Notes: a model not told the origin generated them from the sequence alone. 64,000 nucleotides of DNA from Nocardioides speluncae (GCF_003121585.1 NZ_QEOO01000037.1:1-64000); one strand, 5' to 3'; counted from the first letter of the stretch, positions 8,929 through 17,134 are shown. Program-made: numbers and translations.

Positions 8929-9893
8929 TGACCATGACCGCCCCCGGTCGGCGAGCGGCACCGCTCGTGCCGCCACCACCATCGAGCCGGACGCCGGTAC
9001 CGGAACGGGTGCCGGCCCCGAGCCCGCGCCGTCGCGAGCCTCGGCCGCCGGACGGCGGCGACGAGGCGCTGTCGGTGTTCTCGTCGATCTTCACGATGGT
9101 GGCGATCTGCTCGCTGTGGTTCGTCGCGCAGATGCTGTTCCTCGGCGGGCTCGCCCAGGAGCGCTCCCAGGACCTGCTGTACGCCGAGTACCGCGAGCAG
9201 CTCGCGGCCGCGACCGCGCCGATCGAGCCGGGTACCGATCCCGGCCGCCCAGTCGCGCTGCTGTCCATCCCGGACATCGGGCTGCACCAGGTCGTGGTCG
9301 AGGGCACCGCGTCCGGTGACCTGCTCGCCGGACCCGGGCACCGCCGCGACAGCGTGCTGCCCGGCCAGGCGGGGGCATCAGTGGTCTACGGCCGGGCGTC
9401 GACGTACGGCGCGCCGTTCGCCGAGCTCGCGGACCTTACCGCGGGGGACCGGATCGACGTGGTCAGCGGCCAGGGGAGCACGACGTACACAGTGCGCGGC
9501 GTGCGCCGGGCTGGCGACCCGCTGCCGCAGGTGCTGGAGCCGGAGGAGGGCGGCCTGACCCTGGTCAGCGGCGAGCGCGCGGGCTGGTGGTCTGCGCTCT
9601 CGCCCGGCGAGGTGCTGTACGTCGACGCGGTCACCCGCAAGCCGTTCCCGTCGGCAGGCAGCCCGCCCGGCGAGGCACTGCCGGAGTCGGAGAAGGCGTT
9701 CGCGATCGACCAGGGCGCCCTGCCGACCCTCGTCCTCTGCCTGGCCGCCCTGATCGCGCTGACGCTCGGCGTGATCGCGGCCCGCCAGCGCTGGTCGACG
9801 GCCCTCGTGTGGGTGATCGCCTCGCCCATCGCGGTGGCGCTGTCGTGGATGTCGACGGATGTGGTGATGCGGCTGTTGCCCAACCTGATGTGA
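8928..9893 (+). CDS. membrane-bound sortase-fold protein lacking sortase catalytic residues
   Basis: A 321-residue protein with a Pro/Arg-rich cytoplasmic N-terminus, a membrane segment (about 50-73), a sortase-like domain (about 108-236) and two C-terminal hydrophobic segments (about 265-285 and 291-308). The sortase fold is recognised from IPDIGLHQVVVEG, GPGHRRDSVLPGQAG, VYGRASTYGAPF and LTLVSGERAG. In active sortases the third block carries the catalytic His (AGHR...) and the fourth the Cys (TLVTC). Here these positions are Arg156 and Gly215, and no Arg follows in the last strand. It should therefore be unable to transpeptidate. The GTG at 8928 overlaps the upstream TAG; ATG at 8934 is an alternative start. 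Confidence 0.8.
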   Translation: MTMTAPGRRAAPLVPPPPSSRTPVPERVPAPSPRRREPRPPDGGDEALSVFSSIFTMVAICSLWFVAQMLFLGGLAQERSQDLLYAEYREQLAAATAPIEPGTDPGRPVALLSIPDIGLHQVVVEGTASGDLLAGPGHRRDSVLPGQAGASVVYGRASTYGAPFAELADLTAGDRIDVVSGQGSTTYTVRGVRRAGDPLPQVLEPEEGGLTLVSGERAGWWSALSPGEVLYVDAVTRKPFPSAGSPPGEALPESEKAFAIDQGALPTLVLCLAALIALTLGVIAARQRWSTALVWVIASPIAVALSWMSTDVVMRLLPNLM

Positions 9894-10002
9894 CCGCCCG
9901 CAACTGTCCCACCCCAGTTGTCCGGGGCTCGGCCCGGCAGTCAGAGAAACCCCAGTAGTAGATCCAGAAGTCCGTTTCCTTAGATCCCACAGGAGATCCC
10001 TG

Positions 10003-11829
10003 ATGTCTGCACGCAGGTTCCTCGCCGGCGTCGTGGCAGCAGCCGCTGCCTCGTCGCTCGCACTGGTCGCCTCACCCGCGACTGCTGACCCGAGTTTCAC
10101 ACCAGTCGAGGCCGACGTCGTCGGCGTCGGCTCCGACACCACCCAGTTCGTGATGAACTTCCTGGCCGACGGCACCGGGCCTACGCAAGGCTGGAACGAC
10201 ACCCACGCCACCGGTCGCTTGGCCAGCTTCGACGCGATCGGCGGCTCCGCGACCGTCGTCCTCAAGGAGGGCTCGGCACCGATCACCCGGCCGAACGGCT
10301 CGACTGCCGGCAAGAACCTGCTGCACGGCGCGGGCAACAACGCCGATGTCGACTACGCTCGCTCGTCGTCGGCGCTCAGCGCAGCCGAGGTCAGCGCGGG
10401 CCTGCAGGCGTTCCCGTTCGCGGTCGACGGCATGAGGATGGCGGTGAAGGCGACCGGCTCCAACGCGCCGGCCGCGATCACGAGCGCCCAACTGCTCGGC
10501 ATCTACAAGGGCGAGATCACCAACTGGAGCGAGATCGGCGGCACCGCCGGCGTCATCAAGCCGTACGTCCCGCAGACCGGCTCCGGAACGCGCGCCTTCT
10601 TCCTCGCCCAGCTCAAGGCGCTCAACGGCGGCACCGACCCGGTCCTCGCGCCGCACGTCGGCGAGACGCAGGAGCACTCCGACGCCGACATCAAGGACAA
10701 CCCGAACGCGGTCGCGCCGTACTCGACGGGCCGGGCCAAGACGACGCCCACGATCAAGCTGCTCGCCGACTGGAGCGCGGCCCGTGCGCTCTACAACGTG
10801 GTGCGCGGCGCGGACGTCAACCGAGCGGACCTGACGGCGGTGTTCGGCAGCGCCGGCTTCGTCTGCTCGACCGGGGCTCGCCCGCTGATCGAGGCGGCCG
10901 GCTTCGACCAGCTCGCGACCCCGGCCAACGGCGGCGTCTGCGGTGAGCCCACCCAGGTCGCGACAACGAACTTCACCACCAACGCACAGCTCGCGACCAC
11001 CACCGCGCTCGCCGGCTCCTCGCTGAAGGCGGGCAACGCGCGCCTGGTCGCCACGGTTGCGACCGACAGCGTGATCCCCGAGGGCACCGTCCAGTTCCTC
11101 GAGGGCGCGGTGGTCAAGGCCACCGGTGCGGTCGTCCAGGGTAAGGCCACCGTCGACGTCAACGGCCTGACCGCCGGCAACCACACCTTCACCGCGAAGT
11201 ACCTCCCGGAGGCCGGAAGCAACTTCGACCCGTCCACCTCCGCGGCCAAGACGGTCCTGGTCAAGAAGGCGTCCACCACCACGGTCTCCTTCTCGCCCAG
11301 CGCCCCGGCGTACGGCAAGGCCGCGAAGGTGCTGGTCTCGGTGACCGCCTCGGGCAGCACGCCCACCGGCTCGGTCTCGATCAAGGTCGGCACGGCCGCG
11401 GCGAAGACCGTCACCCTGGTGAGCGGCAAGGCCAGCCTGACCCTGTCGTCGTCGCTGAAGGCCGGTTCGCACACGGTCTCGGTGAAGTACAACGGCAGCA
11501 CGTCGATCGCGTCGTCCACCTCGACCAAGACCCTGAAGATCGCCAAGGCCAAGCCGGCGCTCACCGAGAGCTTCCCGAGCACGGTCCTGGCCGGCAAGCT
11601 CGCCAAGGGCACGGTCAAGGTCGCGATCTCCGGCTCGACGGTCAAGCCGACCGGCAAGGTCGTGATCAAGCGGGGTACGACGGTGCTCAAGACCATCACC
11701 CTGGTGAGCGGCCAGGCGACCGTGACCCTGCCCAAGCTTCCCAAGGGCACGATCACGCTGACCCTGAACTACTCGGGCAGCAGCAACGTGCTGGCCGGCA
11801 AGAAGTCCTTCACCATCATCCAGAAGTGA
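10003..11829 (+). CDS. PstS-like substrate-binding protein with three Ig-like repeats
   Basis: A 608-residue secreted protein. It has a signal peptide ending ATADP, a PstS-type binding domain (about 30-320) with GVGSDTTQF, LLGIYKGEITNW and TGSGTRAFF, then three tandem Ig-like modules (about 322-425, 426-517, 518-608) rich in Thr/Ser/Lys and ending without an anchor. Such bacterial Ig-like repeats commonly act as wall-spanning or adhesive stalks. A good AGGAG site precedes the ATG. It lies 109 bases after the pseudo-sortase gene and before pstB, inside the same locus. A paralogue of the same architecture is at 18606. Confidence 0.85.
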   Translation: MSARRFLAGVVAAAAASSLALVASPATADPSFTPVEADVVGVGSDTTQFVMNFLADGTGPTQGWNDTHATGRLASFDAIGGSATVVLKEGSAPITRPNGSTAGKNLLHGAGNNADVDYARSSSALSAAEVSAGLQAFPFAVDGMRMAVKATGSNAPAAITSAQLLGIYKGEITNWSEIGGTAGVIKPYVPQTGSGTRAFFLAQLKALNGGTDPVLAPHVGETQEHSDADIKDNPNAVAPYSTGRAKTTPTIKLLADWSAARALYNVVRGADVNRADLTAVFGSAGFVCSTGARPLIEAAGFDQLATPANGGVCGEPTQVATTNFTTNAQLATTTALAGSSLKAGNARLVATVATDSVIPEGTVQFLEGAVVKATGAVVQGKATVDVNGLTAGNHTFTAKYLPEAGSNFDPSTSAAKTVLVKKASTTTVSFSPSAPAYGKAAKVLVSVTASGSTPTGSVSIKVGTAAAKTVTLVSGKASLTLSSSLKAGSHTVSVKYNGSTSIASSTSTKTLKIAKAKPALTESFPSTVLAGKLAKGTVKVAISGSTVKPTGKVVIKRGTTVLKTITLVSGQATVTLPKLPKGTITLTLNYSGSSNVLAGKKSFTIIQK

Positions 11830-11836
11830 CCCGGCC

Positions 11837-11867
11837 GGGTGGGCGCGGCAGCCGGCCGCGCCCACCC
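11837..11867 (+). terminator. GC-rich hairpin between PstS/Ig gene and pstB
   Basis: A perfect 12-bp stem (GGGTGGGCGCGG with CCGCGCCCACCC) encloses a 7-base loop, 8 bases after the stop at 11829. No U-run follows, so it may be a partial terminator, an RNA-stabilising element that raises binding-protein expression over pstB, or both. Confidence 0.6.
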
Positions 11868-11893
11868 GCACCACCTCGAACGAGAGCAGCACC

Positions 11894-12802
11894 GTGACCA
11901 CAGAACAGACCCAGTCACAGCCGCAGCCAGGCGACGAGACGAGGGTGATCCCGGTCGTTCCCGTCGGCCCGCCGGCACCCGGCGACGGCATCATCCTCAC
12001 CAGGCCGCGGGCGCCGAAGGCCGGCCAGCTGGCCGAGCTGGAGGCGCGCGACGTCTCGGCATGGTTCGGCCGCCGCAAGGTGCTGGACCGGGTCTCGCTG
12101 ACCATGCCCGCCGGCCAGATCACCGCGCTGATCGGGCCGTCCGGCTGCGGCAAGTCGACGTTCCTGCGGATCCTGAACCGGATGCACGAGCTGGTGCCCT
12201 CGGCGGCGCTGGCCGGTGAGGTGCTGCTCGACGGGCGCGACATCTACGACGCCGACCGCAAGCTCACCGATGCCCGCCGCCAGATCGGGATGGTCTTCCA
12301 GAAGCCCAACCCGTTCCCGGCGATGTCGATCCGCGACAACGTGCTGTCCGGTCTCAAGCTCACCGGCACCCGTGCCTCGAGGCGGCTCAAGGACGAGCTG
12401 GTCGAGTCCTGCCTGACCAAGGCCGGGCTATGGAAGGAGGTGCAGGACCGCCTGCACCAGCCCGGCGGGGGGCTCTCCGGCGGCCAGCAGCAGCGGCTGT
12501 GCATCGCTCGCTCGCTCGCCGTACAGCCTCGGGTGCTGCTGATGGACGAGCCCTGCTCCGCGCTGGACCCGACCTCGACCCGGGTGATCGAGGAGACGAT
12601 GCTCGAGCTGGCCCAGGAGGTGACGATCGTGATCGTCACCCACAACATGCAGCAGGCCGCGCGGGTGTCCTCGCAGTGCGCGTTCTTCCTCGCCTCGCAC
12701 GGCACCCCCGGCGTGATCGTCGAGCACGGCGACACCTACGCGATGTTCAACCACCCGCAGGACCAGCGCACCAACGACTACGTGAGCGGCCGCTTCGGGT
12801 GA
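11894..12802 (+). CDS. pstB: phosphate-type ABC transporter ATPase PstB
   Basis: A 302-residue ATPase with Walker A GPSGCGKST, Q-loop MVFQKPNPFP (the PstB-typical sequence), signature LSGGQQQR, Walker B VLLMDEP and switch histidine VTHNM. The N-terminus is about 45 residues longer than usual and rich in Pro/Gln/Gly. The start is GTG at 11894. It should power PstC/PstA. In most genomes pstB directly follows pstA; here four exported-protein genes lie between. Its stop overlaps the GTG of the next gene (GTGA). Confidence 0.95.
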   Translation: MTTEQTQSQPQPGDETRVIPVVPVGPPAPGDGIILTRPRAPKAGQLAELEARDVSAWFGRRKVLDRVSLTMPAGQITALIGPSGCGKSTFLRILNRMHELVPSAALAGEVLLDGRDIYDADRKLTDARRQIGMVFQKPNPFPAMSIRDNVLSGLKLTGTRASRRLKDELVESCLTKAGLWKEVQDRLHQPGGGLSGGQQQRLCIARSLAVQPRVLLMDEPCSALDPTSTRVIEETMLELAQEVTIVIVTHNMQQAARVSSQCAFFLASHGTPGVIVEHGDTYAMFNHPQDQRTNDYVSGRFG

Positions 12803-13578
12803 GCCTCCAGGGTCGACAGGGTCCGGTGTTGATCGGATGGGCGGCACTGGTGGTCGTCCTGCTCAGCGGTACGGCGGCGCTCGCCGGCCAGCTGCGCTCC
12901 GACGTCGCGCCGATCCCGCCGTCCAACGTCGCCCGGCTCTCGGTCGCCGAGCCGTCGGTCGCGGGTCCGGGCGGCGTTGGCGGCACGGGCGGTGCGTCGG
13001 CCGGCGGGCCGCGCCTGGTCGCCGACGAGCGCTGGGCGCGCGCGGTGGCGGCGGCCACGGGCATCCCGGTCCCGGCGATGCGCGCCTACGGCACCGCCAC
13101 CCTCCGTCTCGGCTCCGAGCAGCCCGGCTGCCGGCTCGGCTGGACCACGCTCGCCGGGGTCGGCCGGATCGAGTCCGCGCACGGCACCACCGACGGCCGC
13201 CGGCTGCGCGACGACGGCACCTCGTCGCCGCCGATCATCGGGCCGGCCCTCGACGGCAGGCCCGGCTTCGCCGCGATCCGCTCGACGTCGGCGTCGATGG
13301 CCTGGCACGGCGACGACACCTGGGACCACGCCGTCGGCCCGATGCAGTTCATCCCGTCGACCTGGGAGCGGTGGGCCGCCGACGGCGACAACGACGGCAC
13401 CGCCGACCCGCTCGACCTCGACGACGCGGCGTACGCCACCGGCCGCTACCTCTGCGCCGGCGACCGGGACCTGTCCACCGGCCTCGACTGGCACGCCGCG
13501 ATCCTGTCGTACAACCACTCCCGCGACTACGTCACCGACGTGTACGACGCCGCCGTCGCCTACGCCGCCGCTGGTTGA
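12799..13578 (+). CDS. membrane-anchored lytic transglycosylase (MltB/SLT-like)
   Basis: A 259-residue protein with one N-terminal hydrophobic segment (VLIGWAALVVVLLSGTAALA) that anchors or exports it. The lysozyme-like domain has the catalytic Glu in GVGRIESAHG, then AVGPMQFIPSTWERW and AILSYNHSRDYV, all typical of MltB-type murein transglycosylases. The GTG start at 12799 overlaps the pstB stop by four bases, so it is translationally coupled to the transporter. A peptidoglycan-cleaving enzyme in a Pst operon fits a role in making room in the wall for the large anchored binding proteins; that role is inference. Confidence 0.85.
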   Translation: MSLQGRQGPVLIGWAALVVVLLSGTAALAGQLRSDVAPIPPSNVARLSVAEPSVAGPGGVGGTGGASAGGPRLVADERWARAVAAATGIPVPAMRAYGTATLRLGSEQPGCRLGWTTLAGVGRIESAHGTTDGRRLRDDGTSSPPIIGPALDGRPGFAAIRSTSASMAWHGDDTWDHAVGPMQFIPSTWERWAADGDNDGTADPLDLDDAAYATGRYLCAGDRDLSTGLDWHAAILSYNHSRDYVTDVYDAAVAYAAAG

Positions 13579-13594
13579 GTTCCGCTCCGGCTGG

Positions 13595-14176
13595 TCAACG
13601 GCGCACCCGATAGCGCAGGTGAAGCACCCGGTTGCCCTGAAGCACCACGTCGGGATCCTCCAGCAGGTGCTGCGCGTGGACCGACCCGAAGTAGCGCTTG
13701 CCGGACCCGAGAACGACGGGTGCGACGTCCATGCGCACCTCGTCGACCAGACCTGCGGCAAGCACCTGGCCACCGACATCGCCGGCGGCGACCTCGACGA
13801 TGCGGTCACCCGCGAGCTCCTGCGCCTTGGCCACGGCTGCCTCGACACCGTCGACGAAGTGGAACGGCGCCTCGGGGTCCCAGCCGTCGGGCGCCGGCCG
13901 GTGGGTCACGACGACCACATGGTCGATGCCGGCCGGAGGCTTCCCGTCCCAGCCGTCGGTCAGGTCGAAGACATGGCGGCCGGCGATCGTGACTCCGATC
14001 TGGTCCCAGTACGCCCGGGTGTGGTCGTAGGACGCCTGCGACACCTTCAACACACCGCTTTCGTCCAATGGGACGTCACCGCTGGTCAACCAGTCGAACA
14101 GCGGTCCGGGCTGGTCGCTCTCGTCCGCGATGAAGCCGTCCGCCGACACCGATGCGTACATGACTACTTTGCCCAT
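13595..14176 (-). CDS. dihydrofolate reductase-family (RibD C-terminal-like) protein
   Basis: A 193-residue cytoplasmic protein starting MGKVVMYASVSADGFIADE, the typical first strand and loop of the RibD-C/DHFR-like family. It also has TIAGRHVFDLTDGW, VVVTHRPAP and a late VRMDVAPVVLGSGKRYFG segment, all in family order. These proteins bind NADPH, but most members have no known substrate. It is convergent with the transglycosylase gene and has its own ATG start. Confidence 0.85.
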   Translation of the reverse strand: MGKVVMYASVSADGFIADESDQPGPLFDWLTSGDVPLDESGVLKVSQASYDHTRAYWDQIGVTIAGRHVFDLTDGWDGKPPAGIDHVVVVTHRPAPDGWDPEAPFHFVDGVEAAVAKAQELAGDRIVEVAAGDVGGQVLAAGLVDEVRMDVAPVVLGSGKRYFGSVHAQHLLEDPDVVLQGNRVLHLRYRVRR

Positions 14177-14242
14177 CGGGCTCTCCTCTGCTTGGGATGC
14201 CGTCAGGTTAGAGACCTCGGGAGCCGTCGCTCTTGTAGGAAA

Positions 14243-15082
14243 TCAATCGGCCGGCAGCGGCCAGCCGTCTATGGCGTGGCCAGGATGTTCGCGCAGGAAC
14301 CGCCGCCGGACCTCGACGTACCGGGTCGGCGTGAGCCCGGTGAACGACCGGAACTCGTGGCCGAAGTGGGCCTGGTCGAAGTAGCCTGCGCGACCGGCGA
14401 GGTCGGCCCAGTCGATCGGCTCGGCGGGGTCGATCGCGAACGCGGCCGCGGTGAAGCGCTGAGTGCGGGCCAGCCGCTTCGGCGTGACGCCGACGAGCTC
14501 TTTGAACCGCTGCGCCAGATGAGTGCTGCTGACACCGGCCGTCGCGCTCAGGTCGCCGATCGCCACCGCCCCGCTGGTCGCCGCAATGACGCTGCTCGTA
14601 TGGCGGACCAGCCCCAGGCCGGCGGTCTCGCGCAGCCGTCGCATCAGCTCCTCCTCGAGCAGCGTCAGCATCTCGTGCGGCCCGTCCGCCGTGGCCAGCC
14701 GGTCTCGCAGCTCGGCAACGGCTGCCCGGCCCCAGACCTGCTCGACCGTCAGCGGGCGGTCACATAGCTCGGCCGCGGGCATCGGCAGGAACGGCGCCAG
14801 CCCCCACGGCTTGATGTGCGCGCCGACGGACGTGGTCCGGAGTGGGTAGCCGAACTCCCACGCACGGGTGGGCGTGGTGACCACACAGCCGTCGGCGTAC
14901 TCGGCCGTCTCGATGTCGGTGCCGGAGCGGATCCGGAACGGCGCGCCGAGGTTGACGATGAGCAGCGCCGACGGTGCCGGGGGCAGCGTCAGCCGGGCGT
15001 ACGGCGGCGCACCCTCCAGGTAGTAGAGGTCGTCGATCAGCCCGTCCAGGGGCGGTCGCGGCGCTCTGGACACGTACTCCAT
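14243..15082 (-). CDS. AraC-family transcriptional regulator
   Basis: A 279-residue regulator. The N-terminal region (residues 1-150) is a ligand-sensing domain of unknown ligand. The C-terminal part holds the two AraC helix-turn-helix units: IGDLSATAGVSSTHLAQRFKELVG and LAGRAGYFDQAHFGHEFRSFTG, ending GLTPTRYVEVRR. I chose the ATG at 15082 (MEYVSRAP); an ATG four codons upstream (15094) is also possible. It follows the ars genes on the same strand by 23 bases, so co-transcription is possible, though its target is unknown. Confidence 0.85.
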   Translation of the reverse strand: MEYVSRAPRPPLDGLIDDLYYLEGAPPYARLTLPPAPSALLIVNLGAPFRIRSGTDIETAEYADGCVVTTPTRAWEFGYPLRTTSVGAHIKPWGLAPFLPMPAAELCDRPLTVEQVWGRAAVAELRDRLATADGPHEMLTLLEEELMRRLRETAGLGLVRHTSSVIAATSGAVAIGDLSATAGVSSTHLAQRFKELVGVTPKRLARTQRFTAAAFAIDPAEPIDWADLAGRAGYFDQAHFGHEFRSFTGLTPTRYVEVRRRFLREHPGHAIDGWPLPAD

Positions 15083-15104
15083 GCCCACAAGCATCGCCGG
15101 TCGG

Positions 15105-15506
15105 CTAGCCGACCGGCACGTCGAGCTCGCCCAGCAGGCGGCGTACCCGCTGCTCGATGTCGTCACGGATCGGGCGGACGGCTTCGACGCCCTGACCTGC
15201 TGGGTCGTCGAGCGCCCAGTCCTCGTAACGCTTGCCCGGGAAGACCGGGCAGGTGTCGCCACAGCCCATGGTGACCACCACGTCGGCGGCGCGCACGGTC
15301 TCGTCGGTCCACGCCTTCGGGAACTCCCGGGAGATGTCGATGCCGACTTCCTGCATCGCCGCGACGGCAGCGGGGTTCACCTCGGCCGCGGGCTCGGAGC
15401 CGCCGGACAGGGCGACGGCGCGGTCACCGGCCAGGTGCTGGAAGAAGCCCATCGCCATCTGCGAGCGGCCGGCATTGTGCACGCAGAGGAACAGCACGGT
15501 GGTCAT
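15105..15506 (-). CDS. arsC: arsenate reductase, low-molecular-weight phosphatase type
   Basis: A 133-residue protein with the phosphatase P-loop CVHNAGRSQ near its N-terminus (nucleophile Cys8) and two further cysteines in GCGDTCP near residues 82-86, the relay cysteines of the thioredoxin- or mycothiol-linked ArsC class. It should reduce arsenate to arsenite. Its ATG overlaps the stop of the upstream ArsR-phosphatase fusion by one base (TGATG), so the two are co-translated. Confidence 0.9.
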   Translation of the reverse strand: MTTVLFLCVHNAGRSQMAMGFFQHLAGDRAVALSGGSEPAAEVNPAAVAAMQEVGIDISREFPKAWTDETVRAADVVVTMGCGDTCPVFPGKRYEDWALDDPAGQGVEAVRPIRDDIEQRVRRLLGELDVPVG

Positions 15507-16183
15507 CAGGAGCTCCTGTCGGGGCCGGTTTGAGTGAGAGCAGTCGCGAGCCGGTCGACCCGCTGCAGGATGTCGGTGGCGACGAGGTCGAACGCAGCGG
15601 CGGTCCCGACCCGGACCGGGTCCTTGACCGACCAGTGCAGCCGCTCGCCCGGCGCCAGCTCCTCGTGGACCTGGTCGCAGACCGCGACCACGAGGTCCCC
15701 GGGCGCGAGGTCGTCGATGGCGCTGGTGGTGAGGCCGTCCATGTCGAGGCCGTGCCTGCGCCCGGCGCGGACCGCCTTGGGATGCACGCGCGCGGCCGGG
15801 TGAGTGCCGGCGGAGCGGACGGGGAGCGTGCTGGTACGCCGCCAGGCGGCGGCCGCGAGCTGGGAGCGGGCTGAGTTCTGGGTGCAGACGAAGACGACCT
15901 GAGCGGGCTGTGGCAGCGATGTGCCCGCCGCGGCGGCGACCGCGGGGTCGTCGGTGCGCAGCCGGACGTAGGTCCGCCGCCGGTCGCCCTCGGACCGCTC
16001 GCGCGCGATCACGCCGGCCTTCTCCAGCACCCGCAGGTGGTGGGCGAGCAGGTTGCTTGGCATGTCCAGCGCCTGGCCCAGCTCGCTCGCCGACCGGTCC
16101 GAGACGGCGAGGTGGTCGACGATCGCGAGCCGGCCGGGGTCGCCGAGGGCGGCGTACACCTGGGCGCGGCGGGCGATGGCCAT
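15506..16183 (-). CDS. ArsR regulator fused to low-molecular-weight phosphatase domain
   Basis: A 225-residue two-domain protein. Residues 1-85 are an ArsR-type winged helix (YAALGDPGRLAIVDHLAVSD, LAHHLRVLEKAGVI). From about residue 92 it is an LMW-phosphatase/ArsC-like domain with P-loop CTQNSARSQ. Such fusions occur in actinobacteria and may couple sensing to arsenate or phosphatase chemistry. No ArsR Cys pair is obvious in the HTH part. It is the first gene of a pair with ArsC and is preceded by a TATTG-N3-CAATA palindrome. Confidence 0.85.
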   Translation of the reverse strand: MAIARRAQVYAALGDPGRLAIVDHLAVSDRSASELGQALDMPSNLLAHHLRVLEKAGVIARERSEGDRRRTYVRLRTDDPAVAAAAGTSLPQPAQVVFVCTQNSARSQLAAAAWRRTSTLPVRSAGTHPAARVHPKAVRAGRRHGLDMDGLTTSAIDDLAPGDLVVAVCDQVHEELAPGERLHWSVKDPVRVGTAAAFDLVATDILQRVDRLATALTQTGPDRSS

Positions 16184-16202
16184 CGACTAGCTCCTCAGCA
16201 GT

Positions 16203-16215
16203 TATTGTCTCAATA
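16203..16215. promoter_or_regulatory. candidate ArsR operator upstream of the ArsR-phosphatase gene
   Basis: A palindrome TATTG-TCT-CAATA lies 20 bases upstream of the ATG at 16183, in an unusually AT-rich patch for this window (16200-16230). Its position and symmetry fit an autoregulatory ArsR site. Confidence 0.5.
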
Positions 16216-16251
16216 GTTGCTGAGATAGTTCCGCAGCGTCAAGCCATGCGC

Positions 16252-17079
16252 TCAGTCGACGGCGCGGCGCCGCTCCAGCAGGACGGTGTCGCGCCACTTC
16301 CCGTCGAGCTTGGCGATCCGGGTGCGGACCGCCAGCGTGACGTAGCCGGCCGAGTGATGGAGGGCGAGCGAGGCGCGGTTCTCCGGGAAGATCGAGGTCT
16401 GCAGGGTCCATAGGCCGTTCGCGTCGGCCTCGTTGACCTGGCGGTGCAGCAGCGCCTTGCCGACGCCCCGGCCGCGCGCCGACTCCGCGACGTACACGCT
16501 GGTCTCGCCGACACCGGAGTAGCAGTTGCGCCGCGACACCGGCGTCACGCCGGTGAAGCCGACCACCTCGTCGCCGGCCTCCGCGACCCAGCGGTGGCCC
16601 GGTAGCCAGTGCTTGGCGAGCGCGGCCTGGGACGGGACCTTGGTCTCGAAGGTGGCGTTGCGGGTCGCGATGCCCTCGGCGTAGATCTCCCGGACTCGGG
16701 GCAGGTCGCCGTCGGTCATCGCCCGCGTGGTCACGTCGGCAGGCAGGTCCTCGGGGCAGCACGGCGGCGCGGAGAGCGTGCCCATCACCACGTCGGCGGC
16801 GTGCGGCAGGCCGGTGCAGCAGGCCGGGTTGACCGTGACGACCGACGCGGTGCCGACCTTGTCGACGCTGACGAAGCCGACCTCGGCCAGGCGGCGTACG
16901 TGGTGCGAGCAGGTCGACTGGCTGATGCCGAGTGCCACCGCGAGGTCGCCGATCTTGATCGAGCCGCCGGGCGCGGTCGACACCGCGTGCAGCAGCCGCA
17001 CCCGGGTGGCGTCGGCGAGGGTGGCGAACCACTCGGCGTACGTCGCGGCGGCGTCGGTGCCGAGTCCGTGAGCAGTCAT
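16252..17079 (-). CDS. ArsR regulator fused to GNAT acetyltransferase (ArsN-like)
   Basis: A 275-residue fusion. Residues 1-105 are an ArsR winged helix (LADATRVRLLHAV, GISQSTCSHHVRRL) with cysteines in STCSHH, ACCTGLP and PPCCPED that could form an As(III) site. From about residue 112 there is a GNAT domain of the phosphinothricin/arsinothricin acetyltransferase type (ATFETKVPS, RRNCYSGVGETSVYV, RGRGVGKALLH). ArsN enzymes N-acetylate the arsenic antibiotic arsinothricin; the substrate here is inferred from family and neighbours. It is divergent from the flavoprotein gene across paired ATCGAT operators. Confidence 0.85.
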   Translation of the reverse strand: MTAHGLGTDAAATYAEWFATLADATRVRLLHAVSTAPGGSIKIGDLAVALGISQSTCSHHVRRLAEVGFVSVDKVGTASVVTVNPACCTGLPHAADVVMGTLSAPPCCPEDLPADVTTRAMTDGDLPRVREIYAEGIATRNATFETKVPSQAALAKHWLPGHRWVAEAGDEVVGFTGVTPVSRRNCYSGVGETSVYVAESARGRGVGKALLHRQVNEADANGLWTLQTSIFPENRASLALHHSAGYVTLAVRTRIAKLDGKWRDTVLLERRRAVD

Positions 17080-17092
17080 GTCACGACCTTAC

Positions 17093-17134
17093 ATCGATCG
17101 AGATCGATGGTTGAATTCATCGATGTTCATCGAT
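17093..17134. promoter_or_regulatory. paired ArsR-type operators (ATCGAT-N4-ATCGAT, twice)
   Basis: The 67-base gap between the divergent ArsR-ArsN and flavoprotein genes holds four ATCGAT hexamers: 17093-17098 and 17103-17108, then 17119-17124 and 17129-17134. Each pair has a 4-base spacer. Such dyads are typical ArsR/SmtB operators. Two sites are placed to control both promoters. Confidence 0.8.

Noticed and set aside
8928..9893. Active class E/C sortase
   Set aside because: The His, Cys and Arg positions needed for transpeptidation are Arg, Gly and absent, and no sorting signal is seen in adjacent exported proteins.
13560..13610. Fragment resembling the CTGGTTGAG end of the dispersed palindrome
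   Set aside because: Only a short match (GCTGGTTGAG) remains, without the GGTTTCGAGACGG half, so it is not called as a repeat.
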